NCBI GenBank assembly: GCA_036874045.1
Contig: CM072335.1
Span: 17,491,501-17,555,500 of the forward strand
DNA: 64,000 nucleotides
Direction of reading: 5' to 3'
Source: Cymodocea nodosa
Taxonomy: Eukaryota; Streptophyta; Magnoliopsida; Alismatales; Cymodoceaceae
Part shown: in pieces, positions 1 to 11,429 of the stretch
How positions within the stretch are numbered: position 1 is the first letter of the stretch
Layout of the letters: each line of letters starts with the position of its first letter
Position numbers and translations under genes: made by a program
The notes under the pieces: generated by a model
Seen by the model: the letters and a program-made list of their open reading frames with translations, nothing else
Databases searched by the model: none
Told to the model about the DNA's origin: nothing

Positions 1-675
1 TGACTTGAAATCCTACATCATAAAGAAACTTAAGTGATTTTTCGGTAAGTTACAAGTATTCTTCGAAGAGTTACATTGTTAAATCTTTGAAAAACCTAGA
101 AAATCGAAAGGGTATCTTAAAATACCTCCCTGAATAGTAACTTACCATATTTGGGTCTGAAATCTTACCAAGTACAGCAGAATACATTCGTTGGAGGAAA
201 ATATGATCGTTACACATAATAGCAGAATCAGCTACCTTTTTGCTCATACAAATCTATACACCAAGTTCAACAAAAGAAAGTCTTCGAGATCAAATCATCA
301 TCAGCATATACAGTCTCAAATTTAGAAGCTCTCCATGCACTCAACTCTAATACATTCAAGCAAGTGTTTTACTGAAGTACACAAATCAAAAACTTCAGTA
401 AAAGATTGGTTGGAGCTATGACCTAAAAGCTCAATCAAATTAGTTGATTTTTGCTTTGACCTGAAAGCAAGTGATTGTAAGTCTGTGAAAGATTAGTGAA
501 GCCCAAGTATCCCTTGAGGGTGGACTAGCCGTTAGTGGTGAATCACCTAAAAATCTTGTGTGCATTCTTTTTATTGTGTGCTTGCTATTTTACATTGCCA
601 ATTATTCTTCAAATTATTAGGAATCAAATATTATTACCATTCACCCCCCCTCTAGTAAGCCATCAGGTCCTAACA
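1..675 (+). repeat. Partial LTR of the hairpin-array copia-like family (3' part, sense +)
   Basis: The segment ends in CCTAACA at 669-675, followed by AATAT, and its left end is cut by the window. Around 518-565 it holds a GTGGAC...GGTGAATCACCTAAAAATCTTGTG module. This resembles the GTGGACGTA...GAACCACGTAAA hairpin that many plant Ty1-copia LTRs carry near the R/U5 boundary. A C-rich run (CACCCCCC) at about 642-650 mirrors the GAGGGGGGTGAAT at the start of the copy at 2046. Near the left end are degenerate TCGGTAAGTTAC and CTTCGAAGAGTTAC boxes and an ACTTAAGTG, as in the other copies. The orientation is opposite to the copy at 2046-3232, so the two are not the LTR pair of one element. Confidence 0.6.
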
Positions 676-676
676 A

Positions 677-713
<37 letters not shown>
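676..713. repeat. (TA)n microsatellite
   Basis: An almost pure TA dinucleotide run directly follows the LTR end, at the 3' boundary of the minus-strand gypsy remnant. Confidence 0.9.
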
Positions 714-716
<3 letters not shown>

Positions 717-872
717 TTTATGCTCTGGTCAAACCGATGGATCCTATCGGTGTGACCGTAACAAAAATTTTTCTTTTACTATATATTTCGGTAAAACCAA
801 TAAGTTCTTTCAATTGAACCGTGACTATATTTAAAATAAGTTTTTTTTTTAATACTAACATATATCTATTTC

Positions 873-1990
873 TTACTTAGTAAAGCTCAAGTAGTCCTTT
901 ACTCTTACTTCTATAATTCTAAAGGAACTTTTTGGAATTTTCAAAATAGGTCTAAGTCTTTGTCTATTTACTTCAAATATATTCTGATTTTTAGAATTTT
1001 CAATTTCAATAGCTCCATAGGAGTAAATATTTCGAATTATGTAAGGTCCTGCCCATCTAGATCTCAATTTTCCTTGATGGTTATGAAGTCTAGTCATGCA
1101 AAGATATACTTATTGTCCTATTTTAAAAGTTTTTGGAATAATTTTCTTGTCATGCTAGAACTTCATTTTCTCCTTTTCTTTTACAATTTTCAAATAAGCT
1201 TCAATCCTAAATTCTTCTAATTCAATCAATTGCATTTTTTTATTTTTAGCAGCTTGATTTAAATTGATGTTCAAAATTTTTAATGTCCAATAAGCTTTAT
1301 ATTCAATTTCAACTAGTAAATGGCAACTTTTTCCATATACTAGTTTAAAAGGTGACATACCTAAGCTTGTCTTATAAGTAGTTCTATAAGCTCGAAGTGC
1401 ATCTATTAATTTATTAGCCCAATCTTTCTAGTAGGATTTACTACTTTTTCTAAGATTAACTTAATTTGTTTGTTTGCACTTTCTACTTGTCCACTTGTTT
1501 GCGGATGATATGATGTTGCAATTTTGTGATTTACTCCATATTTCTTCATTAAGGCTTCAAAACTTCTATTACAGAAATGAGTTCCTCTATCACTAATAAT
1601 AGCTTTAGGTATTCCAAATCTAGCAATTATATTAGTTCTTATAAAATGTATTACTACTTTGTTGGCATTAGTTTTTGTAAGAATAACTTCTATCCATTTA
1701 GATAAATAATCAACCCCCAACAATATATAATTAAATTGATTAGACATAGGAAATAGACCTATAAAATCTATTCCCCACATATCAAAGATTTCAACCTCAA
1801 AAATGGGGTTCAAAGGCATCATATTCCTCTTTGATATTTTTCCTATTTGTTGACATCTTAAACAACTTAAGCAATATTTATGAGCATTTTGAATAGTGTT
1901 GGCCAATAAAATCCACATTGTAGAATTTTAGCAGTAGTTTTCCCTGAACCAAAATGTCCTCCACATGCTTGGTCATGACAGAAAGACAAT
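873..1990 (-). pseudogene. Ty3/gypsy (Athila/Tat-like) integrase and pol C-terminus remnant
   Basis: This is the 3' half of a decayed gypsy polyprotein read on the minus strand. From 1990 downward it shows the integrase zinc-binding region (CHDQACGGHFG and CLSCLRCQQIG), then the catalytic core in the open segment 1918-1406: MWGIDFIGLFP, YLSKWIE, a SDRGTHFCN stretch (second Asp) and SYHPQTSGQVE-AN-Q. An open segment at 1358-1155 has MSPFKLVYGKSCHLLVEIE, the usual block after the core. The stretch 1097-873 has the C-terminal WAGPYII-----YGAIEIE and ends NRQRLRPI. Several frameshifts and stops separate these blocks. The motifs are typical of the chromodomain-less Athila/Tat branch, and the upstream RNase H and RT lie beyond the solo LTR. 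The element is not functional. Confidence 0.88.
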
Positions 1991-2045
1991 ATACTCTAAT
2001 ATTCAATTTCTAGAACACACCTCCTTAAAACCAGATTAGGACATT

Positions 2046-3232
2046 TGTAGGATCGTTGTATCATAAGAGGGGGGTGAATTGTGTCTTTAATAATTAAATT
2101 ACCAACAAATAAAACAAGAGCACAAAACACTCATAAATGAAATTCTATTCTTTATAAACTTTAAAGACATAATTTACAATATCTTTCAACTCAATTTTCT
2201 TCTTGACGGTTTTGATATAGTAATGTTCGATATACAATTCAAATAGAAAAATGAAGTTCTTATTCAAAACTAATTTCGAATTGTATAAAACCTAATCTTT
2301 ATGCACACAGCTCATTTCCTTCTTTTTACTCAGCTTTTGTATCTCTTCTTCTTCAGTTGTCGAATTTCTAGACTTCTTACGTTTGCAGCTCCTTTTCTAA
2401 AATTGCTTGGAATTTTGAACTTCTTCTGATGTTGGAAAATTTTTTTAGATATGAATATTCAAACTTAACTTTTCAGTTAGGGATCCAGATTGAATATTCA
2501 AACTTGGTTTTTGAGATTGGGATCCACTATTGTAATGTAGCTCGTACTCTCTATTAGTAGTCGAACTATGTCTTCATGTTCAGTATGTTCATCCACTTAA
2601 TCCATAATCTACGTACTAATTTTTTCTTTAATCCAAATTACTATCATTTTGAATTTCCATGATCTCCACTCGTAGACTCACCGAAACTTTATCTTCCTGG
2701 AGTCTTATAGAATATCTTCTAACTCTTTGTTTTAGTCGAACACTTATCTTTTAAGTCTTGTAAAAAAACTCGAACACTTATCTGTAACTCTTCGAGTTCT
2801 TGTACCTGCAAAACACGTGACTGAACATAGCAAACTTATCTATTCATTAGTCATTTTATAAAACTCGAATAGTTATCTATCCATGCGTATAAAAACTTGA
2901 ACAGTTATCTAACTATTCGATTTTCATTATCGAACACACATAGAAAACACGTGACAACTTAAAACATTAAAAACACACGTACAGATAACTTAACTATACG
3001 AGTTTTTAATATAAACTATTCGACAAAAATGAAACGTTAACTATCTGAAAGTTTAACTATTGAAATTCTAACTATTTGAAAACTTTAACTATCCGAAAGT
3101 TAATTATCCAAAATAAAAATGAAACTTTCCGATAACCTATTAACATTTAATTACATGAGAATTATAATTAGAGAATTAAACTTATTTAAAAACTTTAATA
3201 AAGCATATATCATCAAAACAAAATTCTTAACA
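2046..3232 (-). repeat. Solo LTR, hairpin-array family, TSD ACATT (1187 bp)
   Basis: The plus strand starts TGTAGGATCG and ends TTCTTAACA, and is flanked on both sides by ACATT (2041-2045 and 3233-3237), a perfect 5-bp target-site duplication. There is no internal region, so this is a solo LTR left by LTR-LTR recombination. The sense strand is judged minus from the R/U5-like module seen in sister copies. The right part (about 2700-3130) is full of AACTATCCGAAA-like boxes and variants (TTAACTATACGAG, GTTAACTATCTGAAAG). A GAGGGGGGTGAATTG tract lies near the left end. It sits inside the gypsy pol, between integrase and RNase H, so it inserted after the gypsy. Confidence 0.9.
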
Positions 3233-3243
3233 ACATTTCTTAA

Positions 3244-4708
3244 ATAAGTATGGGTTTTCCCAATAGTAATATTTTACTCTTGAAAAGAACAATTTCTTAT
3301 CCTGTCTATTCTAATCTTTAGGTGTTAAACTAGTAAAAAAGTAATTAACTATGTCTCCATGCTAAGGCATTGTGTTTATGGTCATTAATTGTTCATCTAG
3401 AAAATTATCCTTAATTTCAATGTTTGATTTTTCTATTTGTAATCTTGATAAATGATCTGCTACTACATTCTCACAACCTTTTTTATCTTTAATTTCTAGA
3501 TCAAATTCTTGTAATAATAATATCCATCGGATCAATCTAGCTTTAGTCTCTTTCTTTGCTATTAAGTGTTTTAAAGTTGAATGATCCATGTATACTATCA
3601 CTTTAGCTCTAATTAGATATGATTTAAACTTTTCTAAGGCAAACACAACAGCTAACAGTTCTTTTTTAGTAGTTGTATAGTTAACTTAAGCATCATTTAA
3701 TGTTTTGCTTGTATAATGAATCACTCTAGGAGATTTTTCTATCTTCTGTCCTAGTGCTACTCTTATAGCAAAATCAAATGCATCACACATTAATTCAAAT
3801 AGATGGCTCCAATTAGGTACTTATATTATAGGAATTGAAATTAAGCTAGTCTTAAGCTTGAAAAATGCTTCTTTGCAATTTTTATCAAAGTTAAATGGGA
3901 CATCTTTTAATAAATTAGTTAAAGGTTTAGCTATTTTGCTAAACTCTTTAATAAATCTTCTATAAAATCCAACTTGTCCTAGAAATGATCTAATATCTTT
4001 TACTGATTTAGGTTCTGGTAGATTAGAAATTATTTCTATTTTAGCTTTATCTACTTCTAGCCCTTTCTTTGAAACAACATGTCCCAAAACTATTCCTTGT
4101 TTAACCATGAAGTGACATTTTTCCCAATTTAGAACTAGATTTTTTTCCACACAACGTTTTAATACTTGGTCTAAATTGTTTAAACATACTTCATATGAAG
4201 TTCCATATACAGTAAAATCATCCATAAATATTTTTAAAAAATCTTCAGTCATTCCAATGAATATGCCTTACATACACCTTTGAAAGATAGCTGGTGCATT
4301 GCATAATCCGAATGGCATTCTCTTAAAAGCATAAGTTCCATTAGGACATGTGAAAGTTGTTTTCTCTTGATACTCTAATGCTATTAGAACTTGGTTATAT
4401 CTTGAATACCCGTCTAGGAAACAAAAATATTCTTGCCTTGCTAATTTCTCTAGTATTTAGTCTATAAAAGGTAAGGGAAAATGATCTTTCCTAGTCACAA
4501 CATTCAACTTTCTATAATCTATACACACTCTCCAGCCTGATTGAATTCTAGTAGGTATCAAGTCTTGACTTCCATTCCTAAGGTATGCAACATTTGTTTT
4601 AACATGTTTACAAATGTAAAATGTAAGTTCATCCATGAATGAATCAATTAGTAACATGTATTTAAAATTATTCATAATCAATATCACATTATTACATTTA
4701 ATGTCCAT
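3244..4708 (-). pseudogene. Ty3/gypsy (Athila/Tat-like) reverse transcriptase-RNase H remnant
   Basis: This is the 5' part of the same gypsy pol as the integrase block at 873-1990. Read from 4708 down it shows the RT entry (SGWRVCIDYRKLN and DHFPLPFID), YSRYNQVLIA, FKRMPFGLCNAP, then the catalytic motif as FMDDFTVYG in the open segment 4252-3821. Next comes GHVVSKKGLEVDKAKIE and SFLGQVGFYRRFIKEFSKIAKPL. RNase H follows with [35 protein letters not shown] and [13 protein letters not shown] in the segment 3646-3362. The linker ends VADHLSRLQ. In-frame stops and frameshifts break it. The sequence upstream of about 4640 no longer matches a pol, so gag, protease and the 5' LTR are missing or replaced. 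Confidence 0.92.
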
Positions 4709-4770
4709 AAGTTCATAACCATAGTGTATAAAATATATGTGGCCATATCAAATTATTTAGTTGGACCGAA

Positions 4771-4856
4771 TTTTCATTTGGTCAAATTAAAATTTCAATT
4801 TGATTGAACTTTATTTTCATTTGGTCAAATTAAAATTTCAATTTGATTGAACTTTC
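4771..4856. repeat. Tandem duplication, 43-bp unit x 2
   Basis: The unit TTTTCATTTGGTCAAATTAA... occurs at 4771 and again at 4814 with almost no change. It borders the broken 5' end of the gypsy RT. Confidence 0.9.
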
Positions 4857-4859
4857 TTT

Positions 4860-6050
4860 GGTTAGATTGAAGGTGAATTTTGATTTGATTGAATGAAAAT
4901 TTAATTAGACTACATTTTTTTTTGAAATTTCACTTAAATAATAAGGAGCCATTTTTGAGCCAAAGTAGAGCATGCAATAGGCCATTGGAACTTGAAGAAG
5001 CCAACAGTGGTATTTCAAACCCAAAAGAAAGAAATTACAGAAACATGTAAAGGAAACAGTAGATTATAGGATCTACGAAAGGACCAACAGATTGTAGGAA
5101 GAATCCAAAAGGTAAAGTGTTAATAGGGTCACCATAAAATGTTCCCAACACAAATAGTGTCCGAGTTGGTTGAGTTTTAGGTTGTGCCAATCTAATACAA
5201 CTTGTCAACATGTATACTCTTTTGTTATCCCTTACCTTTCCCTAAACCTAAGTCACTTAATGAAAACACATAAATTACCCAATTAAATCATTTAAATCAC
5301 CTAATTAAAATACTTAAATCACTTAAAACAATCAAATCACCTAATTAATCCATAAGTAACTTAATTTAAACACTTAATTAATCCATAATCACTTAATTTA
5401 ATCAATTAATTGATCCCTTGATCAAGTCTTAATCTAATTCTTAGTTACTTAATTTAATCTTTAATCACTTAATTTAAAATCTTAATCCCTTACCTCAATT
5501 AAACTCATAATAGGTGTAATTATACCTACTACTAAACACCCACTTCTGTAAGAACTTTAGAGTTAATTGTATTTAGATGGAGGCAGAATTAAGATGGGTG
5601 ACCACTTAAAAAGTTTTCATACAGTATCTATAAGTAATAGTGTTGGTTTTGTTCAAGTATTGGCAAGTTATAAGTGTGTGCACTACTTACCCAATTCATT
5701 TGCCAACATTGTGAGTTTTGTAAGACAAAGTGCGTTAATCTCAATTGAGTAGATGGATGAGGTTACTTAGGGTATCTTTACTTAGTTGAGAATCTTTGCA
5801 AGACAAAGTATGTGATACTTGGAAAAATCTAACAAGTCTTTCTACAAGTTTTTGACTCCTTAGATACTTTTGGTGTATATTAGACTGTACCTTTATTTTT
5901 CCATCTTCATAACCATCATATTTCTCATCTTCCTCATTTCATAACCACTTTATTTTCCCCCTTTCATAACTATTTTACATTCACTCAAATCATGCCCTAG
6001 ATCACCTTTTTCACGTCAATTAATGCACCCAAATTTTCACGTCGACTTGC
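4860..6050. other. Gene-free stretch, includes degenerate CACTTAATTTAAT-type repeat
   Basis: No coding motif was recognised. Between about 5265 and 5510 the sequence is a loose repetition of short words such as AATCACCTAATTAA and CACTTAATTTAATC, a low-complexity array. The 61-codon open frame at 5567-5752 has no recognisable motif and is not called. Confidence 0.6.
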
Positions 6051-6639
6051 ATCAGTCAGGCCTAAACTAGTTAGACTGACCTAGCCATCTGGTTTGAACC
6101 ATCGAGCTCGATTCAATTGCCTGATCGTTGCACCTCGCATACCTGACTACTAGACCTTGTGCAATCTCGATCTGATCTTGTGCACTAGCATGTGATTGCG
6201 CTAGCCACTCGCATTGCAACCTACCTATGTAAAACCCTAACACCATCGTCTCCTTCTCCTTTGGTAGTGCATTTAGCCATCTATCCACCTACCGATGGAC
6301 CTTCGTTAGACGGTGACAGATTTGGTAGCCATCGGACAACTTGGACAACGCGTTCAAGCCTTCTTCGACCATCTAAATTCCATAATAAAAGTACTTTTGA
6401 TAGGACTTGGATCTTCGCAATCCATTTCAAGCAAATTGATGCTTGAAACTTGCTGCTCTACATCACTCTAGTAGCCTCCAACAATTTTTTCAATGATCTT
6501 CAACGGCCTTCGAGCGACCTCCAATGATAAACAACTAATTATCCGAGTTAGTCTTAAAATCAGAGTCACGTTTAAACTTTGATGAGTCCTTTATATTTTG
6601 TCTTTTATTATTCATTTATTTGACCATGTTTTATATAAG

Positions 6640-7180
6640 TCTCGATTTCACCGTTGGTATTTTCATCAAAAATGCTTCCATCCGGCGATCGCATCGGCTC
6701 GGGGGACGTAACAGTCGCCGACGCATTCAATGAGGAGAATGTGCATTGGCATCCGCGTGTCTCCCGCCACCTTACGAGGAATCGAGCCGTCGGCAGGGGT
6801 GGATATAAATCTCTCCCGTCGACGACCTTCGGTGAGGCTTCACACCCTTCCGGAGCCACCGCCTTCGATCAGCCCGAACAGCGGCCCCACCTTCTCGACC
6901 AAACACACGCCTTCAGCCCGCCAGCAGACTATACCGTACGCATTTAGCATCACGGCACCACACCAGCCCAAGCCTCGACAGCGCACACCACCTCCGTTCA
7001 GCCATCCCGAGCTCCCTTGTCCTCCACTACCGCACATCGAACCCGCTGTTCCTGCACCCGACACTGCAACCCAATGCTCGCATCCCGCCAACCCAAGCTC
7101 CCATGTCCTCCTTCTCGAGCGACAAAAGGGCGCAGCTGGTAAAGCCCTCCGTCAATCAGGTACCCCTCCATCCTAGTGTC
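6640..7180. other. GC-rich island of unknown origin
   Basis: Base composition changes sharply to GC-rich with many CpGs (for example GGCGATCGCATCGGCTCGGG at about 6682), while neighbours are strongly AT-rich. Overlapping open frames exist on both strands (6654-6947 and 6730-7176 plus, 6840-7091 minus). Their proteins are proline/serine/arginine-rich composition products with no motif, as expected when stop codons are rare by composition. It could be a 3' UTR/LTR portion of the gypsy remnant at 7745-8720, or a captured genic or promoter piece. I cannot decide. Confidence 0.5.
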
Positions 7181-7345
7181 TCTTAAGGTGCTTGGCCGCT
7201 GGAAATCGGTGTGCTTGATCGGTTACGGGTCGGTTGACCGGTGGTCTGCACAGATCTTTCATTCTGCCTTACCGTGCTTGGACTGGCATGTCTTGTGGGG
7301 GTGTTGTGGTAGGACGAGTCCTTGGACTTGCCAAACTATAATGAA

Positions 7346-7660
7346 GTCGTTTATAGGTTTAAGGACGTAGATTAGCCGAACTATGAGGAGGAGGCTATTT
7401 ATGGGTTGAAGGACCCAAATTAACCAATCATTGGTGAGACTATCATGGGTCAAGGACTCAAATTTGGTCAATCTATGGTGATACCATTCGAGAGTTCATG
7501 AGCTCAAATTTACTTGAGACATGGTGAAGGCCATTCATGGTTCAAGGAACCAGATTTGGCCAAATCATTGGACGGTTTTTCATGAGTTTAAGGATCCAAA
7601 ATTTGGCTAAGTGTGGCTAGCTGTTTATAGGTTCAAGGATTTAGGTTATACCAAGCTAAA
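7346..7660. repeat. Degenerate minisatellite, about 45-bp unit, about 7 copies
   Basis: Repeated variants of TTTATGGGTTCAAGGACCC-AAATTTGGCCAA--ATGGTGAGGC follow one another, with diverged copies starting at about 7346, 7395, 7443, 7492, 7535, 7575 and 7622. It lies directly downstream (minus sense) of a gypsy pol end. Tat/Ogre-type gypsy elements are known to carry tandem repeats in their 3' untranslated region. Confidence 0.65.
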
Positions 7661-7744
7661 CTAAACATAATATGGGACAAACTTTAAATGCAAAGTCACC
7701 TCATATATAAGATTAAACATCAGTCCAATAATTCTAACACTTCA

Positions 7745-8720
7745 TCTTCATGCATGGTAAGTAGTCGATAAATTCCCAGTTGTAACTCGGTATGGTTTTT
7801 CCCAATTGAGGGAGAGCTTGCCTTATAGTTTGATTACGCCTAGTGACATCGATGCGATACAGGATAGTCCCCTATCATGATTCAGTGGGGTTAGATGTTG
7901 CATCCTTTTTAGCCATGTTCTTGTTGGGCCGCAGCTGGGTTACCATTTAGACTTCTTCAAGGAGGTACCTTCTCAATCCAGAGCATATCATCAATCTCTT
8001 CGTCTATATACATAGATCAAAGGCTCAGTACCTTCATCTAGAATTTGAGACGGAAGACGATGATGAGAAAATAACCATTAGTAATTGATTTAGAGTAGGG
8101 ATTGTTGATAGGTAGCCCATGTGCAGGTCGTAACCTTCATGCCAATTAGGATGAGGGCCTTTGAAGTAGGGCGATTGTCGTTCATTGTCAATTATGCTCC
8201 TATTGTATACGCTCATAATTTCTCAAGAAGGATGTTTGCCTAATTCACCTTTTTCCTTAGCTTGTGTGGATAATGACTTTGTTGTTGATTGCCACCACGT
8301 GATTGGTCTATGGGTTTTAGTGATATACCTTGTGCATCACGAAACTACTTGAAGCTCTTGTTCATAACTTGGAACCCATTGACAACAATCTTTGAGCAAC
8401 CTGCAATAACAGACGACATGTTTAATGATGAAGATTCTACCTGAGTCTCTGTCGTTATTGCTACAAGTTAAGTCTCTATCCAGTTCGTGAAGTAATTTGC
8501 CATCGCAAGAGAAGCCGAAGTTGTCTTACCATGGAGAATGATCCCGCCATATATGACTAGCTCTATTGAGCAAAGGGGATGGGGGAAGGGATGATGGTTA
8601 GCTTGGTTGCCAAATTGAGATGTAGGTTGACATGCCTTCGACGGTTGTCACACGTGATGCTTATCTGCTCATTGTTTGCTTTGAGTCTTGGCCATCTATG
8701 AAATGTACATAAATATCTCC
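7745..8720 (-). pseudogene. Ty3/gypsy integrase remnant (second element, heavily decayed)
   Basis: Read on the minus strand with many frame changes. Near 8600 there is SPIPFAQ, like the SPWPFAQWG that precedes gypsy integrase cores. Near 8505 ANYFTNWIET matches the DYFTKWIEAE motif, followed by a VNG-Q--NKSFK---DAQGIS stretch like the second-Asp region. Near 7800 GKLSLNWEKPYRV matches the GKLAPNWEGPYRV end of Tat-like integrases. Stops are frequent. Its divergence from the 873-4708 element suggests a different family. The call rests on short motifs only. Confidence 0.55.
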
Positions 8721-8749
8721 TTCACGCTTATTGTCATAAATGCAACATT

Positions 8750-9690
8750 CCAGTCATAACTCGCTTCACCTTTATTGTTACCTATATCTATGGAATATAA
8801 TTTATATGACCTTTTTTCAAAATTTATCAATGTGTAAGGTCGCTAAAAATAATTTTTAATCCAATGCAATATCACTTTATTTATCAGTTTACAATATCTC
8901 CTTTATGTTCATGGCTAAATTCTCAATAAATTTTCATAGCTAAATTCTCAATATTCTAAACTCTCAACATATGTACCATCTAATTAATGTAAAACATGTG
9001 CCATTTTAATAGTAATCCTCTAGCCAGCCATAGGTAATTATAGAAAAATCGATCTACTAATCCAGACAAGCCTTAGCTTGTATTTCCTAGTCCTAGTCGA
9101 AGACATCATTTGACATTGTCTGGTTTCCTCTTCAAAACCAATCTCAACTTTGAGAAAACTAGTTTACGAAAAATCTTGCTTATTAGAAACATATATAGAC
9201 AATACATTGATGTACGCAGTGACTTTTAATGCTAACTTTACCGTGTTGACTGAATAAGTGAAAAATCCTCAACAAATGGCATGTGCAACATCAGAGACAC
9301 ATGAGATGCAGTAATTTATGCTCTTCCGTTTACAGTAAGCATGTCCTAAGCTAAATTATTTTATTTGTAAAAGAAAAAAACCCTAAATTAAGGTGGCATT
9401 TGAAAGAACATATATGCAAAATTAATGATAGAAAATTATGACGAAAATCACATCAAATGGGATAATCACATTGGGGTCCATCAGATATCCCACGGCCACA
9501 CTTCCGTAAGGAATGTTCTAAGGTCTCAACGCAGCAAACTCTTCGTTTATTCCAATGCTGTCCAGAGGTTACCACCGTTACGTTTTAGAACCTGAGTAAA
9601 ACAAATCAAATGAAATTAGGAATTCCTAATGGCAGACTCAAATGACCAATATCTTAATCCCGTCCATGGTACAATAAACCAAAAACCAGA
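8750..9690. other. Gene-free stretch with one exon-like, GC-balanced patch
   Basis: No TE or coding motif was recognised. The patch at about 9473-9594 is less AT-rich than its surroundings. On the minus strand it begins after a T-rich tract ending in AG (TTTTACTCAG), like a splice acceptor, with a short frame VLKRNGGNLWTALE then stop. It lies 2.9 kb downstream of the EDR2-like stop codon. Confidence 0.3.
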
Positions 9691-9699
9691 ATCGAATTG

Positions 9700-11400
9700 T
9701 ACAACAGATACAATCGACTAATCAGTTTTATATTTTAATTAATATTAAATTTTATCCATATAGTGCAAAAATATATAAAAATATTATAACTTCAAAAATA
9801 ATATCAAAGTTGTCAATTTTATTTTAAGTAGTTTACAATTATCTCAATAACAATAATACTGTAGAAATAAAAATAATAGAGAACATCAAAGGATTTTTAT
9901 AGTAGTTCTCTCAAGTAAGCTAGTCCATTCCTAAAACCTCTAACTTCGAGAATTTTACTAATACTATATTTTTCAAGGTTCAATACCAATCTATACAAGA
10001 GTCCCAAACTTTTATGTGGTGTTTTTTAACTACACACTCAACCACAACACACAAAGACACACTTTGTACACCATACAAGGCAACAACTCTATATCAACAA
10101 GACAACCACATTGTACAAATGAGATACTAACATTATCCTCTTCTCAAATCGTTGAATTTAAGTTATTCACCACACCTAGATGAGTTAGGTTTTTCTCAAC
10201 TAAAAATCTATTAAACTATCAGAATTCAACACATGAGCATTTACTGTTACTTAAATGTAACGTAATTCACAAGAGAACAAAAACAAGTTTAAACCATGAA
10301 ATGAACTTTGACTATTCTTCTTGTGGAATGCTCTAGCATTGTCTCTACACGTAATTCACAAGAGAACAAAAACAAGTTTAAACCATGAAATGAACTTTGA
10401 CTATTCTTCTTGTGGAATGCTCTAGCATTGTCTCTACAGATGAGTTAGGTTTTTCAAAAATTGTATCACTAAAGTCCTTAGTTGCAAAGAGTCGTACATT
10501 AATTTTTTTGATAGATGATCTCTCAATGGATGTTCTTACGGAGTGATGCAAGAGAGTCGTATGATAAATTTTTCTAATAGATACTTTTCCACACACGTAT
10601 ATGATTTCCTTTTGTTTGTTCTCATTTTCTAATTTTGGAAGCTCCATAAAACTCAATTTGCATCGTTAATCTTCGCAATTTGTCATATTATTAAATTGAG
10701 TGCATCGTTCAATCCATCCATTTTTGTTTCATTACTTTAATATCAATCTATAAAACTATAACTTGTGAATCTACAATGTAAACATAAGTAATCAAATTTT
10801 TGAATAATATACGACAAGTTAAGTCTTCTTATAGTTTAACTATCAAATACTAATTGGAATAACTAGTTGAAAAATTATTTAAGTTTGATGAGTTATAAAA
10901 GTACAAGATTATTTAACATTTAAATATTTAGATAGTAAATAATCTAAGTTAACGACCAATTAAAGACAAATACTTAAACAACAATCACAAAATCTCAATC
11001 ATTTAAGTGACCGAGTAGTTCAGTGAGATAATCCATAACTTTTCAAACAACTCACCTGACAATTTAAAATGAGTTAAACAGGTACTTAAATTCTTAAGTG
11101 ACTGACTGAGCTTAAATTTCATGAAAACTTATCTATATAAATATTTGACACTAATGATATAGTTTTTCATCATCAAAATATAACAATTTTACTAACAAAA
11201 GTCTATGATAAGAACTTATTGAGTTAACCATAACTTATACATAAAACTCGTGAAGTTGACGCTAGCTCTACAACTTTTTAATAAAACTCACGTGAAACTT
11301 TAAGTTCTTTACATGACCAGCCTTGACACTATGAATTTGAAATAAATGTCCAATTTTACTTAGTGAATATCCTAATTATCATCTAAATATGATCCTAACA
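9700..11400 (-). repeat. Diverged LTR copy of the hairpin-array family
   Basis: The block TTTTTATAGTAGTTCTCTC...AAGCTAGTCCATTCC...TTCGAGAATTTTACTAA at about 9897-9960 lines up with the corresponding block of the solo LTR at 45277-46869 (about 45430-45500). The right end is CCTAACA at 11394-11400, like the other copies. Degenerate GAGTTATCCATAACTTTTC and GAGTTAACCATAACTT boxes occur at about 11030-11240. The left end and a target duplication were not found, so the left boundary is approximate. An 89-bp tandem duplication lies inside it. Confidence 0.55.
10261..10438. repeat. Perfect tandem duplication, 89-bp unit x 2
   Basis: The unit starting CGTAATTCACAAGAG and ending GTCTCTACA is present at 10261-10349 and again at 10350-10438 without a visible difference, so the duplication is recent relative to the surrounding decay. 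Confidence 0.95.
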
Positions 11401-11429
11401 CTTTGAACATCAAGGCCACAAACTACATC

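Noticed and set aside
1-3232. The LTRs at 1-675 and 2046-3232 as the two LTRs of one element
   Set aside because: They are in opposite orientation, and the copy at 2046 has its own perfect ACATT target duplication.
6654-7176. Overlapping frames on both strands of the GC-rich island as genes
   Set aside because: Several frames are open at once because stop codons are rare in GC-rich sequence; the products are Pro/Ser/Arg-rich and show no domain.
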